This document shows, in pieces, positions 16,981-25,337 of a DNA stretch of 64,000 bases (position 1 is its first letter; each line of letters starts with the position of its first letter). Location: NCBI RefSeq assembly GCF_025699125.1, contig NZ_JAILWC010000001.1:476204-540203 (forward strand), written 5' to 3'. The position numbers and the translations under genes were made by a program. Source of the DNA: Nitrosopumilus sp. Lineage in GTDB: Archaea > Thermoproteota > Nitrososphaeria > Nitrososphaerales > Nitrosopumilaceae. The notes beneath the pieces were generated by a model, which had not been told where the DNA came from, did no database searches, and saw only the letters and a list, made by a program, of their open reading frames with translations.

Positions 16981-19695
16981 ATGATCAAAAAAATCCCTTT
17001 GGCATTCTTTTTAGCAATCACATTACTGCTTGGCGGAAATGTTCAATTGTCATCTGCCCAAAACTTAGAAGCACTATCAGAGTATTCAATAAAACTAGCA
17101 ATTTCTCCTTCACACCTAGAAAGCGGTGTGGCTGAACATCAAGTCGGCTACCTTTATGTTCTTAGCAAGCATGGAGTGCCTATCACATCATCATATGATG
17201 TTCCAGTTAGTTTGAGTTCTGATGATCCTTCCATTGCATCTGTTCCAACAAAAACTGTCTTAAAAGCAAATGAAGAATTTGTATCCTTTCCAATAATTAC
17301 AGGTGACAAATCAGGAAAGACCACAATTACTGCATCACTAAACGGTAAAACAACATTTCAGAAAATAGAAGTCGGTACAGATGAAACTTATCTTCCAGAT
17401 GATTTAACTTTGGAATTAAACCTACCCACAACTGAAATGCATGTGAATTCTCAGATGCCTTTTACTGTTTTCTTTAAGACCGTTGATGACACTATAGTTC
17501 GTGCACCCAATGACATTGAAATTATTCTTGAACATAATGATCTTTTGGCATCTCCGGATTCTGACACATTGACAATCAAAAAAGGCAGTTACTATGCATG
17601 GGGAGTTTTAACTGCTCATGAAAAAACAGGAAATACGTTTGTTCGTGCGATTCATGAAGAATCTGGGCTTGATATTGCAAAAAGCATCAAAATTTCATCT
17701 ACTTTGCCTGCGAGTTTAAAATTATCTGTACATCCAAAGTTAATTCCTGCCGAATTTGATAGGGCATTAGACATTTTTGTCACTGTAGTTGATTCTAATG
17801 GCAATCCTACGAAAACACCTGAAGACATTCCCTTGGAATTTTTTTCTAATGAACAATTTCCAATAGGAGATGTTTTAGTTGGTATTTCAAAGTCAGAAAA
17901 GCCGATGATAAAAAAAGGTGAATTTGGTTATTTGTTACAAGAAAAATTTAGCTTACAAAACTTGTTAAAAAATGATATTCTGATAGGGGTAAGTTCTATA
18001 GGATATGGTACTGCAACTGATACATTTCGTACAGTTGGTGAATCAATTGAAGAAGGAAATAAGTTAAAACGAACCATGAAAAATGTATTTGATTTTGGTT
18101 TTAACGTCAAAGATTATGGAAACACCGTTAATGTATTTGGAATAGAAAATGTGCCAAGTAACGCAACAGCATTTTTTACTTATCAATTATCGATGATTGA
18201 AGATGATGAAGATGATGATGGAATTAGACCTGATGGCTCTTTAGTTGAAATTAATCCTGAATGTGCAGAACAATCGGATGATGCATCTGATCCGGACTCA
18301 AGTGATGTCACTCATAATACTGAATTGGATTCTGATAAAATTATTCTTTATTCAATTGATTGTTTAGAAGAAGATGAACTCTATCCCATGCAATCTACTG
18401 AGAATCTTTACACTGACGGGTTTGTTCACAAAATCAATGTGATTTCCAGTGATGAAAAACTTGCTAACATTGTAGATGGGGGAAAAATTCTCAGTTCATA
18501 CTCTTTTGGCACTGCAAAAGTATCCACAGGTCAAAAAACAGGACCTGTTACTATATCTACTTCGATAAATGGTGTGGGTACAGGTTCTTTTACTACAAAT
18601 GTTGTTAATGCATTAGAACAAAAAGAAGTCCGATTATTTTCTCCAACTGGAGAAGGCAGTTTAATTTTTGATCGTGATGGATATTTTGATCTCTTTTTAA
18701 TTGCACTTGATGGGCAACAACGCCCCAAAGTTATGACCGAAACTGGAAAATACCTAGTTACGCCGACTAACGGCTTAGTTGAAATAAACAAAGGTGATAC
18801 TTTTACTTTTACCCAATTAAGAAGTGATTCTTTTGGCATATCTGTGGCTGAAACTCAAATTCTTCTTACAGTAGAGCCAATTGGCGAAAACGCAGATTTG
18901 AAATTGGGTGGCAGCAAAGTTTTCACTACTCAACCATCCTCTCAAATTCAGGTAACTTTGCCACTTAGTAAAATCAATACAAATCATCAGGAAAATTTAG
19001 GAGTAATCCAGTTAGTTGATTTGCAAGGAAATCCGGTAATTCCAAAATTCAATGTAAAATCAAAAATCGTATCATCTCAGAACTCTATTGTTCAAATAAT
19101 CGATGATTCAGTAATTCCTGCAGGTTCATCATATACAACATTCCCGATTAAAACCACCGGCTCTGTTGGAAATGCAATAATTTCTGCCAGTGCCAAGGGT
19201 GTTAATGGAACTTCTACAATGATTAGCACTGCTTCTTCTCAACTACAGTTACAAATTTCCACTGGTAATTTGGTAGATGTGATAAAAGTGGATGATCCTG
19301 TGGAGTTTAGATTATTTGTAGATGATGAGAATTTGGATTCGGTATCAGGAGCTTCATTAAAAATAATTACAAAAGGTGATGGAATTATTACTCCTGAAGT
19401 TGTACGAACAAGCTCTGATGGCAGCGCGATTGTAAGCCTAACTGCATTTGAAGGTCCAAACTTATCTTTTGACATTATTGCCACTGCAGAAGGATACGCG
19501 GAAGGGAAGGACACGTTTACAGTTAATGTGGATTCTCCAGAAAACACAATCAGCGCAATTGATTTGGAGTTGCCTGAATGGATTGTCTATATTGTAATCG
19601 GAGGAATTTTGATGATAGGAATAGTTGTATTGCTTTTCTTAAAGAAATCAAAAGCAGATTTGGAAGAAGAATGGGAAGACGAAGAAGAGATATGA
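16981..19695 (+). CDS. Large membrane-anchored surface protein of the pilus locus
   Basis: A protein of about 904 residues facing the outside. Residues 1-27 are a signal peptide (KKIPLAFFLAITLLLGG, cleavage near SSA-QN). The body is a chain of beta-sandwich, Big/invasin-like domains, seen as recurring V.L..DDPSIASVP and SAKGVNGTST segments, with an acidic patch DDEDDDG near residue 410 and several Cys there. The last 38 residues are a transmembrane helix (WIVYIVIGGILMIGIVVLLFL) followed by an acidic cytosolic tail EEEWEDEEE. I use ATG 16981; an ATG at 16948 is also in frame. Likely a stalk or pilus-anchoring protein; its job is inferred from position. Confidence 0.85.
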   Translation: MIKKIPLAFFLAITLLLGGNVQLSSAQNLEALSEYSIKLAISPSHLESGVAEHQVGYLYVLSKHGVPITSSYDVPVSLSSDDPSIASVPTKTVLKANEEFVSFPIITGDKSGKTTITASLNGKTTFQKIEVGTDETYLPDDLTLELNLPTTEMHVNSQMPFTVFFKTVDDTIVRAPNDIEIILEHNDLLASPDSDTLTIKKGSYYAWGVLTAHEKTGNTFVRAIHEESGLDIAKSIKISSTLPASLKLSVHPKLIPAEFDRALDIFVTVVDSNGNPTKTPEDIPLEFFSNEQFPIGDVLVGISKSEKPMIKKGEFGYLLQEKFSLQNLLKNDILIGVSSIGYGTATDTFRTVGESIEEGNKLKRTMKNVFDFGFNVKDYGNTVNVFGIENVPSNATAFFTYQLSMIEDDEDDDGIRPDGSLVEINPECAEQSDDASDPDSSDVTHNTELDSDKIILYSIDCLEEDELYPMQSTENLYTDGFVHKINVISSDEKLANIVDGGKILSSYSFGTAKVSTGQKTGPVTISTSINGVGTGSFTTNVVNALEQKEVRLFSPTGEGSLIFDRDGYFDLFLIALDGQQRPKVMTETGKYLVTPTNGLVEINKGDTFTFTQLRSDSFGISVAETQILLTVEPIGENADLKLGGSKVFTTQPSSQIQVTLPLSKINTNHQENLGVIQLVDLQGNPVIPKFNVKSKIVSSQNSIVQIIDDSVIPAGSSYTTFPIKTTGSVGNAIISASAKGVNGTSTMISTASSQLQLQISTGNLVDVIKVDDPVEFRLFVDDENLDSVSGASLKIITKGDGIITPEVVRTSSDGSAIVSLTAFEGPNLSFDIIATAEGYAEGKDTFTVNVDSPENTISAIDLELPEWIVYIVIGGILMIGIVVLLFLKKSKADLEEEWEDEEEI

Positions 19696-19699
19696 TCTT

Positions 19700-19906
19700 C
19701 TATCTTTTAGATCTATTCACATCTCTGCAAATTCCACACAGGTAATTTTGCTTAAACTCCTCTAATTCTGTTTTAAAGTCATCTGTTTGATAATATGCTT
19801 CTCCAGTTTGCAGTCCTCCTGGAACTAATTTGCCGCAAACATTGCAATGAATTTCAACGTTGAATTTCACTCTCTTCTCACCATTTGATATTTTGCCAAT
19901 AATCAT
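19700..19906 (-). CDS. Small zinc-ribbon protein, 68 aa
   Basis: Contains CNVCGKLVPGG at about residue 20 and CGICRDVN near residue 58, two CxxC knuckles about 37 residues apart that can hold one zinc. No other motif. Its stop lies 4 bp from the end of the surface protein gene, with which it converges. Function unknown; one of many small zinc proteins in this window. Confidence 0.7.
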   Translation of the reverse strand: MIIGKISNGEKRVKFNVEIHCNVCGKLVPGGLQTGEAYYQTDDFKTELEEFKQNYLCGICRDVNRSKR

Positions 19907-19987
19907 AATCTCAACTAAATCAGATTTGTTATAAACAATATAGGCTCAATCTCATGAATATTATACCGAAAAATTACTAGTATTCTT

Positions 19988-20878
19988 ATGCTTGCTGTTT
20001 GGTTTCGTGTGATAAGGATAAGGTTTCTTCTTGCATCTGTGATTGCCGTTTCTGTTGGACTGGCACTAAATTTGTGGCAAAATTCATCTATTGATTTATT
20101 TGATGCAGTGCTGATCTTTGCAGGAGTATTATCTCTTCATGCAAGTGTTGACTTGTTAAATGATTTTTGGGATTTTAAGCGAGGAATTGACACTAAAACA
20201 AAACGAACCAAGATGAGCGGTGGAACTGGCGTATTACCTGAAGGGTTACTCAAACCATCTGCAGTATACCGTGCAGGAATTGTATTTTTAATTATTGGTT
20301 CTTTGATTGGTGCATATTTTGTAATGAATAATGGAATAATCATTGCTATGATTTTGGGATTTGCAATTTTATCTATCTATTTTTATTCCACAAAAATTGT
20401 TGATTCTGGTCTCGGTGAATTCTTTGTTGCAGTAAAGGGTTCTATGATTGTGATTGGTACTTTTTTTATCCAGTCGGGACAAATCAACATAGAATCAATT
20501 CTTGGCGGTATTGTTGTGGGTTCTTTGTCCTCCTTGGTACTTTTCATTGCATCCTTTCCAGATCATGATGCAGACAAATCAAAAGGCAGAAAAACTCTAG
20601 TAATTGCAGTTGGAAAAGAAAAAGCATCCAAATTGTTTTGGATTTTTCCAATAGTATCCTACAGTGCAATTATTGCCGGCGTGTTTGCAGATTTATTTCC
20701 ATTATTATCTTTGATTTGTCTGCTGAGTATACCACTAATGATAAAATCTGGCGTGGGATTGCAGAAAAATTATGATTCTGTTGAGAATTTGGTACCTTCC
20801 ATGTCTTCTACATTATTATTCAGCAGAATAACTGGCGCATTGTTTGTTTCTAGTTTTTTAATTGACCTATTACTTTAG
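19988..20878 (+). CDS. UbiA-family prenyltransferase (MenA-like)
   Basis: A 296-residue integral membrane prenyltransferase with about nine helices. The first Asp-rich motif is NDFWDFKRGID (residues 58-68) and the second is DHDADKSKG (192-200), which bind the prenyl diphosphate through magnesium. A loop KMSGGTGVLPEG between them resembles the MenA (1,4-dihydroxy-2-naphthoate prenyltransferase) subgroup, so menaquinone or a related quinone is the likely product; archaeal lipid (digeranylgeranylglyceryl phosphate) synthases are a less likely alternative. Acts at the cytoplasmic membrane. Starts at ATG 19988; the aldo/keto reductase gene follows after 30 bp. Confidence 0.87.
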   Translation: MLAVWFRVIRIRFLLASVIAVSVGLALNLWQNSSIDLFDAVLIFAGVLSLHASVDLLNDFWDFKRGIDTKTKRTKMSGGTGVLPEGLLKPSAVYRAGIVFLIIGSLIGAYFVMNNGIIIAMILGFAILSIYFYSTKIVDSGLGEFFVAVKGSMIVIGTFFIQSGQINIESILGGIVVGSLSSLVLFIASFPDHDADKSKGRKTLVIAVGKEKASKLFWIFPIVSYSAIIAGVFADLFPLLSLICLLSIPLMIKSGVGLQKNYDSVENLVPSMSSTLLFSRITGALFVSSFLIDLLL

Positions 20879-20908
20879 ACATAAATTTAGTAAAGACTTA
20901 CGAATAAC

Positions 20909-22009
20909 ATGATTTCAGGTTTTGCAACTTCTGACGGAACCAAAAAATTTGCTCAATCTTCAGGCACAAATCAGGAAAATTTCAAGAATTTTGCAAATCT
21001 GACTCTCTCAAATGTTGGAATTGGAACCTATCTTGGAGATCCAGATTCCCGAACTGATGAACTAGTAAAGAATGCTGTAAAACAATCTATTCTATCTGGA
21101 ATCAATGTTATTGATACTGCGATAAATTACAGGGCTCAAAAAGCAGAACGATCTGTTGGAAAAGCCATCTCTGAATTGATTGACGAAGAAAAAATATCCC
21201 GTGATCAATTATTTCTGAGCACTAAAAATGGCTATGTTACAAATGATGCAGATGTCCAATTAGGATTTTGGGAGTATGTTAAAGAAGAATATTCTCAAAG
21301 AGGGATAATCAAAGAAGGCGATGTGACATCTGGTTATCATTGTATGACTCCGACATATCTTTCTGATCAACTGGACCGTAGTTTAAAAAATCTAAATATG
21401 GATTGCGTTGATTTGATGTATCTTCACAATGCCGTTGAGGGACAAATTAATGATGTTTCTAAAGAGCAATTTTTAGAAAATTTAAAATCTGTTTTTGAAC
21501 TATATGAACAAAAACGTGATGAGGGGAAAATTAAATTCTATGGGATGGCAACATGGGAATGTTTTAGAGTACCACAAGATAGCCACCAATATCTTTCACT
21601 TGAGGAAACAGTCAGTATAGCTAAAAAAATTGGAGGTGAAAACCACGGTTTTCGATTTATTCAATTACCTTTCAACATGCATTATGATCAGGCATTACTT
21701 GGAAAAAACCAATTACTAGAATCTAAACAAGTTTCAATTTTAGAGGCTGCTACATCCCTAGGAATAGGTGTTTTTACAAGCGTTCCTTTCATGCAAGGTC
21801 GATTACTGACGCCAGGTGTTATGCCGGAATTTAATGAACTAAAACCATCTCTTCGTGCTTTACAATTCATTCGCTCATCTCCTGGGGTTTTGGCGCCATT
21901 GGTTGGACAGAAATCTGCCGAACATGTATCTGAGAATCTTGAAATCATGAAAATTCCTCCTATTCCTGAAGATGATTTTTTGACTCTCGTCAAAAAACTC
22001 ACTTCGTAA
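20909..22009 (+). CDS. Aldo/keto reductase
   Basis: A 366-residue NAD(P)H-dependent oxidoreductase of the aldo/keto reductase superfamily, a TIM barrel. Visible landmarks are NVIDTAINYRAQKAERSVGKAI (catalytic Asp and Tyr, split here as DTAINY near residue 70), STKNGY with the catalytic Lys, DLMYLHN with the conserved His, IKFYGMATWE, and a C-terminal region with AP-LVGQKSAEHV that contacts the cofactor. It is longer than the usual 320 residues because of an inserted loop around 105-135. Substrate unknown. Same strand and close to the prenyltransferase gene, possibly one transcript. Confidence 0.9.
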   Translation: MISGFATSDGTKKFAQSSGTNQENFKNFANLTLSNVGIGTYLGDPDSRTDELVKNAVKQSILSGINVIDTAINYRAQKAERSVGKAISELIDEEKISRDQLFLSTKNGYVTNDADVQLGFWEYVKEEYSQRGIIKEGDVTSGYHCMTPTYLSDQLDRSLKNLNMDCVDLMYLHNAVEGQINDVSKEQFLENLKSVFELYEQKRDEGKIKFYGMATWECFRVPQDSHQYLSLEETVSIAKKIGGENHGFRFIQLPFNMHYDQALLGKNQLLESKQVSILEAATSLGIGVFTSVPFMQGRLLTPGVMPEFNELKPSLRALQFIRSSPGVLAPLVGQKSAEHVSENLEIMKIPPIPEDDFLTLVKKLTS

Positions 22010-22079
22010 ATCCTTTTTCTGATATATTTGAAATTTTGATGGAAAAATAATAAATGAGCCGTCTTTAGGAAATAAGTAC

Positions 22080-22451
22080 TTGTCAGCAAAGATTTATGAT
22101 TATGGAAAAATTTGCAAATCTGTCTTATCGATAGATCCTAAAATTCGATTTGCGGGGGTAATTAATGAAAGGGGACGATTAGTAGCCGGTGGGATGAGGG
22201 AGAATGTTGAACCACTAGAAAGTGAAAAAGATGATGAGATGATATTCATGGAATTAGCATTGCGTGTCAAAATGAGAAAAGAATTTGATAAACAACTAGG
22301 TCCTGTAAATTTTGCAATGGCATCAAGAGAACGTGCCCTTGCCATAAGCGTACTAATCAATGAAGACATTCTTTATGTCGTATCTGAACCTGATTCAGAT
22401 TATGGTGTTTTACCTAAAAAAATTATTGAAATAATTCATTCTCAACATTAA
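22080..22451 (+). CDS. DUF6659-like thaumarchaeal protein, paralogue A
   Basis: A 123-residue alpha/beta protein starting at TTG 22080 (no nearby ATG fits). It shares a clear pattern with 49527-49919: R(F/H)(A/V)GVINERGRLVAGG, followed by KMRKEFD..LGPV, then a strand ISVLINEDILYVVSEPDSD. The layout of a GGxx turn and alternating strands recalls roadblock/profilin-like sensor folds, but that is inference. Probably a cytosolic regulatory or sensing protein of ammonia-oxidising archaea; function unknown. Confidence 0.7.
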   Translation: MSAKIYDYGKICKSVLSIDPKIRFAGVINERGRLVAGGMRENVEPLESEKDDEMIFMELALRVKMRKEFDKQLGPVNFAMASRERALAISVLINEDILYVVSEPDSDYGVLPKKIIEIIHSQH

Positions 22452-22513
22452 TTCTAATTCCATTTTTGGGAATTTGGGATCTTCTTAATTAGCAATTAAC
22501 ACACAAATTTTTC

Positions 22514-22702
22514 ATGGATGCAAAATTGGATTCTAATTATTTAGCAATAACAGAACTAACCTCAGAAATTAATTCAATTGTTAGAAAGTCTTTTGAAAAT
22601 GGTAATGAGGAATTGCCGTCATCTGATGTAGAACATATTTTAAAAATTACCTCTGATGTTGCCTCTAAAATTAGACCTCGACTCAAAGAATTAACTGTAT
22701 AG
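22514..22702 (+). CDS. Small hypothetical protein, 62 aa
   Basis: A short, mostly helical acidic protein with no Cys and no membrane segment. Starts at ATG 22514, 62 bp after the DUF6659-like gene and on the same strand. No recognised family. Coding likelihood rests on its codon usage and clear ATG. Confidence 0.5.
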   Translation: MDAKLDSNYLAITELTSEINSIVRKSFENGNEELPSSDVEHILKITSDVASKIRPRLKELTV

Positions 22703-22800
22703 TTTACTGGATGTTATTTTCTGAAAAATCGTTCCGTTTATTCATCATAAAAATGATTTCCTAACTGTATCTATAAATAGAAATTAAAAGACAAAAATTT

Positions 22801-22947
22801 GTGCCAGTAGATCCTGTGTGTGGAATAGAACTTGATGAAGAACTAGCATTACTTCATGAGTATGATGGAAAAAAATTTCATTTTTGCTGCAATGGATGTA
22901 GACGTATCTTTATCAAAAAACCTAGAAAATATAAAAATAATATCTAG
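22801..22947 (+). CDS. YHS-domain metal-binding microprotein, 48 aa
   Basis: Reading from GTG 22801 gives a compact YHS domain: DPVCGIEL at residues 4-11, YDGKKFHFCCNGC at 21-33, then FIKKP. YHS domains bind heavy metals such as copper through these cysteines and occur alone or fused to copper ATPases. The fit to the family is nearly complete. Its stop overlaps the end of the convergent asparagine-synthase-like gene by 4 nt. A copper-handling role would fit the copper-rich metabolism of these archaea; that is inference. Confidence 0.82.
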   Translation: MPVDPVCGIELDEELALLHEYDGKKFHFCCNGCRRIFIKKPRKYKNNI

Positions 22948-23888
22948 ATTGGAAAAGCCCCGCACATTCTACAGAATTTGGAATTCTTTACTTCGCATTT
23001 ACAGTACGGACATGCATTATCTGGGCTTTTTTGAGGAATGCCGAAAAATCTCTTAAAAATTTCATAGTAATGCATTGACTCTCTGCTTCTAATTATTACC
23101 CCGTCTTCTTTTTCTGTGGTTAATTTTTTTTCAACATATTTTTCCTCATTGATTATTGATTCGAACAAATTAGTCAGTCCTGCAGTTCCTGATCCATCTT
23201 GCATTGGTGATTTCTCTCTCCATATGATCTGTTGTGGTAGATATTTTTCAAACGTCTTGCGAAGTATCCATTTTCCATATCTTTGTTCTTTTTCATTTCT
23301 CACTTTCATGTCTGCTGGAATTTTTTTGGCCAATTCTACAACTGAATCTTTTAGAAATGGCGCTTCTACCTCTATTCCTAACCCATGGCCTATCTTTTGT
23401 GTTGGAAAATGCATTACTGAACAAACTCTGTTTATTTCTGCTTCTAATTCATTTTCAGGTTTATGAATTAGAAAACTATATCCTGCAAATAATTCGTCTG
23501 CACCATCCCCTGTTATGATGGATTTTTCTCCATTGTCCTTTGCCCATTTTATTGCAAGATACATTACAACATTGTTTCGAATCTCTATGTCATTGAAATT
23601 TTTTAAAATTTTTATTGTATCTTCCACCGCTTCTAAAATCTCTGCAGTTTTAACATGGTAAATTGTAAGATGTAACCCTAGTTCTTTTGCTACTCTTTGG
23701 CAATATGTTAGGTCTGTTGAAACAAAATCTTCCGCAATAATTGCAATGGTTTTTGGTTTTTTTTGTCTTAAGAGATATGCTATGATTGAACTATCTAGTC
23801 CGCCAGATAATGCTATCAAATTAGATTTGCACGAATTGCAGGATTCCTCTAAGACATCATAGAGTTCCTTGGAAACATTATCCAACAC
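22944..23888 (-). CDS. Asparagine-synthase-like ATP pyrophosphatase with C-terminal zinc ribbon
   Basis: A 314-residue protein carrying only the synthetase half of asparagine synthase B. The PP-loop is SGGLDSS (residues 28-34), and GDGADELFAGY near 125-135 is the family's second signature. The N-terminal glutamine amidotransferase domain (with Cys2) is missing, so ammonia must come from elsewhere or the substrate differs. The last 22 residues form a zinc ribbon (CPYCKCEV ... CRMC). Plausible roles are ammonia-dependent amidation or adenylation of another substrate; true AsnB is about 500-550 residues. Starts at ATG 23888. Confidence 0.82.
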   Translation of the reverse strand: MLDNVSKELYDVLEESCNSCKSNLIALSGGLDSSIIAYLLRQKKPKTIAIIAEDFVSTDLTYCQRVAKELGLHLTIYHVKTAEILEAVEDTIKILKNFNDIEIRNNVVMYLAIKWAKDNGEKSIITGDGADELFAGYSFLIHKPENELEAEINRVCSVMHFPTQKIGHGLGIEVEAPFLKDSVVELAKKIPADMKVRNEKEQRYGKWILRKTFEKYLPQQIIWREKSPMQDGSGTAGLTNLFESIINEEKYVEKKLTTEKEDGVIIRSRESMHYYEIFKRFFGIPQKSPDNACPYCKCEVKNSKFCRMCGAFPI

Positions 23889-23993
23889 AACTACGTTTGC
23901 TCTGAAATTAAAATATCTATGCCTGACTTTATCTGTAACTTTTCCTCACCATTATTGCAAACTTTAAATTTGTTATAGCATTCTTGAAGATTG

Positions 23994-24410
23994 ATGCTTC
24001 TTCCGGCTGAAATTGAATCTAAAACTCTAATTCCAGCATTGCGTGCAATTCTTGCAAAGAAACTCGCGGAGGATCATAATATTAGAGAAGACGAAATTTC
24101 TAAAATGCTAGGTGTCACACAAGCAGCAATTAGTAATTACATTCGAGGAACAAGAGGTGATCCATCTCTTATCGCGAAACTTTTAGCTGAAAAACAAGTT
24201 GCCATTATGATTGATGATCTAAGTGATAATCTTTCATCTGATCTGGCGTATACTCCGTCTAGCCTTTCAAAATTTATCGGCCTTTGTAATTATATTAAAT
24301 CTAGTCTGCTTATTTGTGAGATACATCACAACTTGGAATCAAACATTGATGAGCAAGTATGCAAAGAATGTGAAAATATGCTCCTAAAGGGCCCTGGAAG
24401 CGTCTACTAA
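23994..24410 (+). CDS. HTH transcription regulator with C-terminal Cys pair
   Basis: A 138-residue DNA-binding protein. Residues 12-65 form an XRE/Fis-like helix-turn-helix (EDEISKMLGVTQAAISNYIRG is the motif, with the recognition helix over QAAISNYI). The C-terminal half is helical and ends with CEIHHN ... VCKECENML, a Cys/His arrangement that could bind metal. This layout is typical of a thaumarchaeal/archaeal one-component regulator family. I use the ATG at 23994; a TTG one codon earlier is also possible. It lies head to head with the asparagine-synthase-like gene (about 100 bp), a candidate target. Confidence 0.8.
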   Translation: MLLPAEIESKTLIPALRAILAKKLAEDHNIREDEISKMLGVTQAAISNYIRGTRGDPSLIAKLLAEKQVAIMIDDLSDNLSSDLAYTPSSLSKFIGLCNYIKSSLLICEIHHNLESNIDEQVCKECENMLLKGPGSVY

Positions 24411-24715
24411 ATTTTATTTATTATTATCTCGATTGTTGATGTCATGCTTCCTATTCCTGGAGCTGCAACTGTGTCTAAATTGATTTTTTGAATTCTGGAA
24501 TTACCCTTTAACATTTTTTCCGTGATTATATTTGCGACAGCTACTGCATTTGGAATTGAATTACCTCTTGATTTTAAGATGACTTTGTGTTTGCTTCCCA
24601 ATGTAGATAACACATCAATAGCTGATTGCATTACAGGATCATTTCCAATATTTATGATGGTGTACTCAGACTTTTCGGTCTGCTCGTGACCATACGGTTC
24701 AGTAGTCTCTTCCAT
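24407..24715 (-). CDS. Alba-family nucleic-acid-binding protein
   Basis: A 102-residue Alba protein. After an acidic leader come IINIGNDPVMQSAIDVLSTL, then VILKSRGNSIPNAVAVANII, matching Alba's conserved (V)xIGxxPVMNYVxAALT and KARGxAISKAVDxxEI blocks, and a C-terminal strand STIEIIINK. Alba dimers coat DNA or RNA in archaea. The usual N-terminal lysine pair of Alba1 (acetylation site) is absent, replaced by N and D, so this is a diverged Alba that may prefer RNA. ATG 24715 chosen over 24721. Confidence 0.82.
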   Translation of the reverse strand: MEETTEPYGHEQTEKSEYTIINIGNDPVMQSAIDVLSTLGSKHKVILKSRGNSIPNAVAVANIITEKMLKGNSRIQKINLDTVAAPGIGSMTSTIEIIINKI

Positions 24716-24772
24716 GAGCATTATTCAACAATCAGCAATTTTTTGTTCTTTTAAGTTTTATCGACCATTGAT

Positions 24773-25294
24773 TCATTTTTCAAAGTAATCAATTGGGATA
24801 TTTTGAAAATCTCCGTTTGGGAGTACTCTTCGAATTGTAATTGGAATCACTCTCTGTTCAAGTTCCTCCATTGCAATATCTAATGAAATTCTAGCTGTCT
24901 TTGGAATTGGAATGAATGGTGGCGCACCTAGTGATAATTGCAAAGCTCTTGCACCCATAATTCTTGCTTTTTCAAATCTTGTAAGAGTTGGAGGGCCGAT
25001 TGTAATTTTACCTTTTTCACATGGAATTTCTGTTGCTACGTGCTCTTCTACTGTTTCTACAACTTCTCTGCTTTCGATTTCTTTGATTCTCTTTTCAAGA
25101 TTCTCTTGTTCTTTTTCGCTTAGTGGTTCAAGGCCACCTTTTTTCTCAATTAATTTTCGATAAGTATCAAGCGCTTTGTTTAATCCAGTGTTTTCTTCTG
25201 GTAATACTTCAATTTCTTCAGATTCTGTTGATTCTAAAAATGGTTCTTCAGGTTCAGGTGACTCTAACAGTGGTGCTTCTTCGACATCAGACAA
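24773..25294 (-). CDS. rpo6: RNA polymerase subunit Rpo6/RpoK-like with acidic N-terminal extension
   Basis: About 173 residues from TTG 25294. The C-terminal 80 residues match archaeal RpoK/bacterial omega: PPTLTRFEKARIMGARALQLSLGAPPF and AMEELEQRVIPITIRR are the diagnostic blocks. RpoK proteins are usually 60-100 residues; here a long Glu-rich, coiled-coil-prone N-terminus (about 90 residues) is added. I choose the TTG because it begins MSDVEEAP and because a TATAA palindrome (25317-25324) lies 27 bp upstream, the spacing for a leaderless transcript. An ATG at 25333 is possible but would place the start above the TATA box. Confidence 0.82.
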   Translation of the reverse strand: MSDVEEAPLLESPEPEEPFLESTESEEIEVLPEENTGLNKALDTYRKLIEKKGGLEPLSEKEQENLEKRIKEIESREVVETVEEHVATEIPCEKGKITIGPPTLTRFEKARIMGARALQLSLGAPPFIPIPKTARISLDIAMEELEQRVIPITIRRVLPNGDFQNIPIDYFEK

Positions 25295-25316
25295 GTAACA
25301 AAATTTTCTTAAAACG

Positions 25317-25324
25317 TTATATAA
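25317..25324. promoter_or_regulatory. Shared TATA box between rpo6 and the cyclophilin-like gene
   Basis: A palindromic TTATATAA sits in the 43-bp divergent gap. Its centre is 27 bp from the rpo6 TTG (fits a leaderless start) and 17 bp from the ATG at 25338. Being symmetric it could serve either direction. Confidence 0.5.
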
Positions 25325-25337
25325 TCTAATCATTTTA

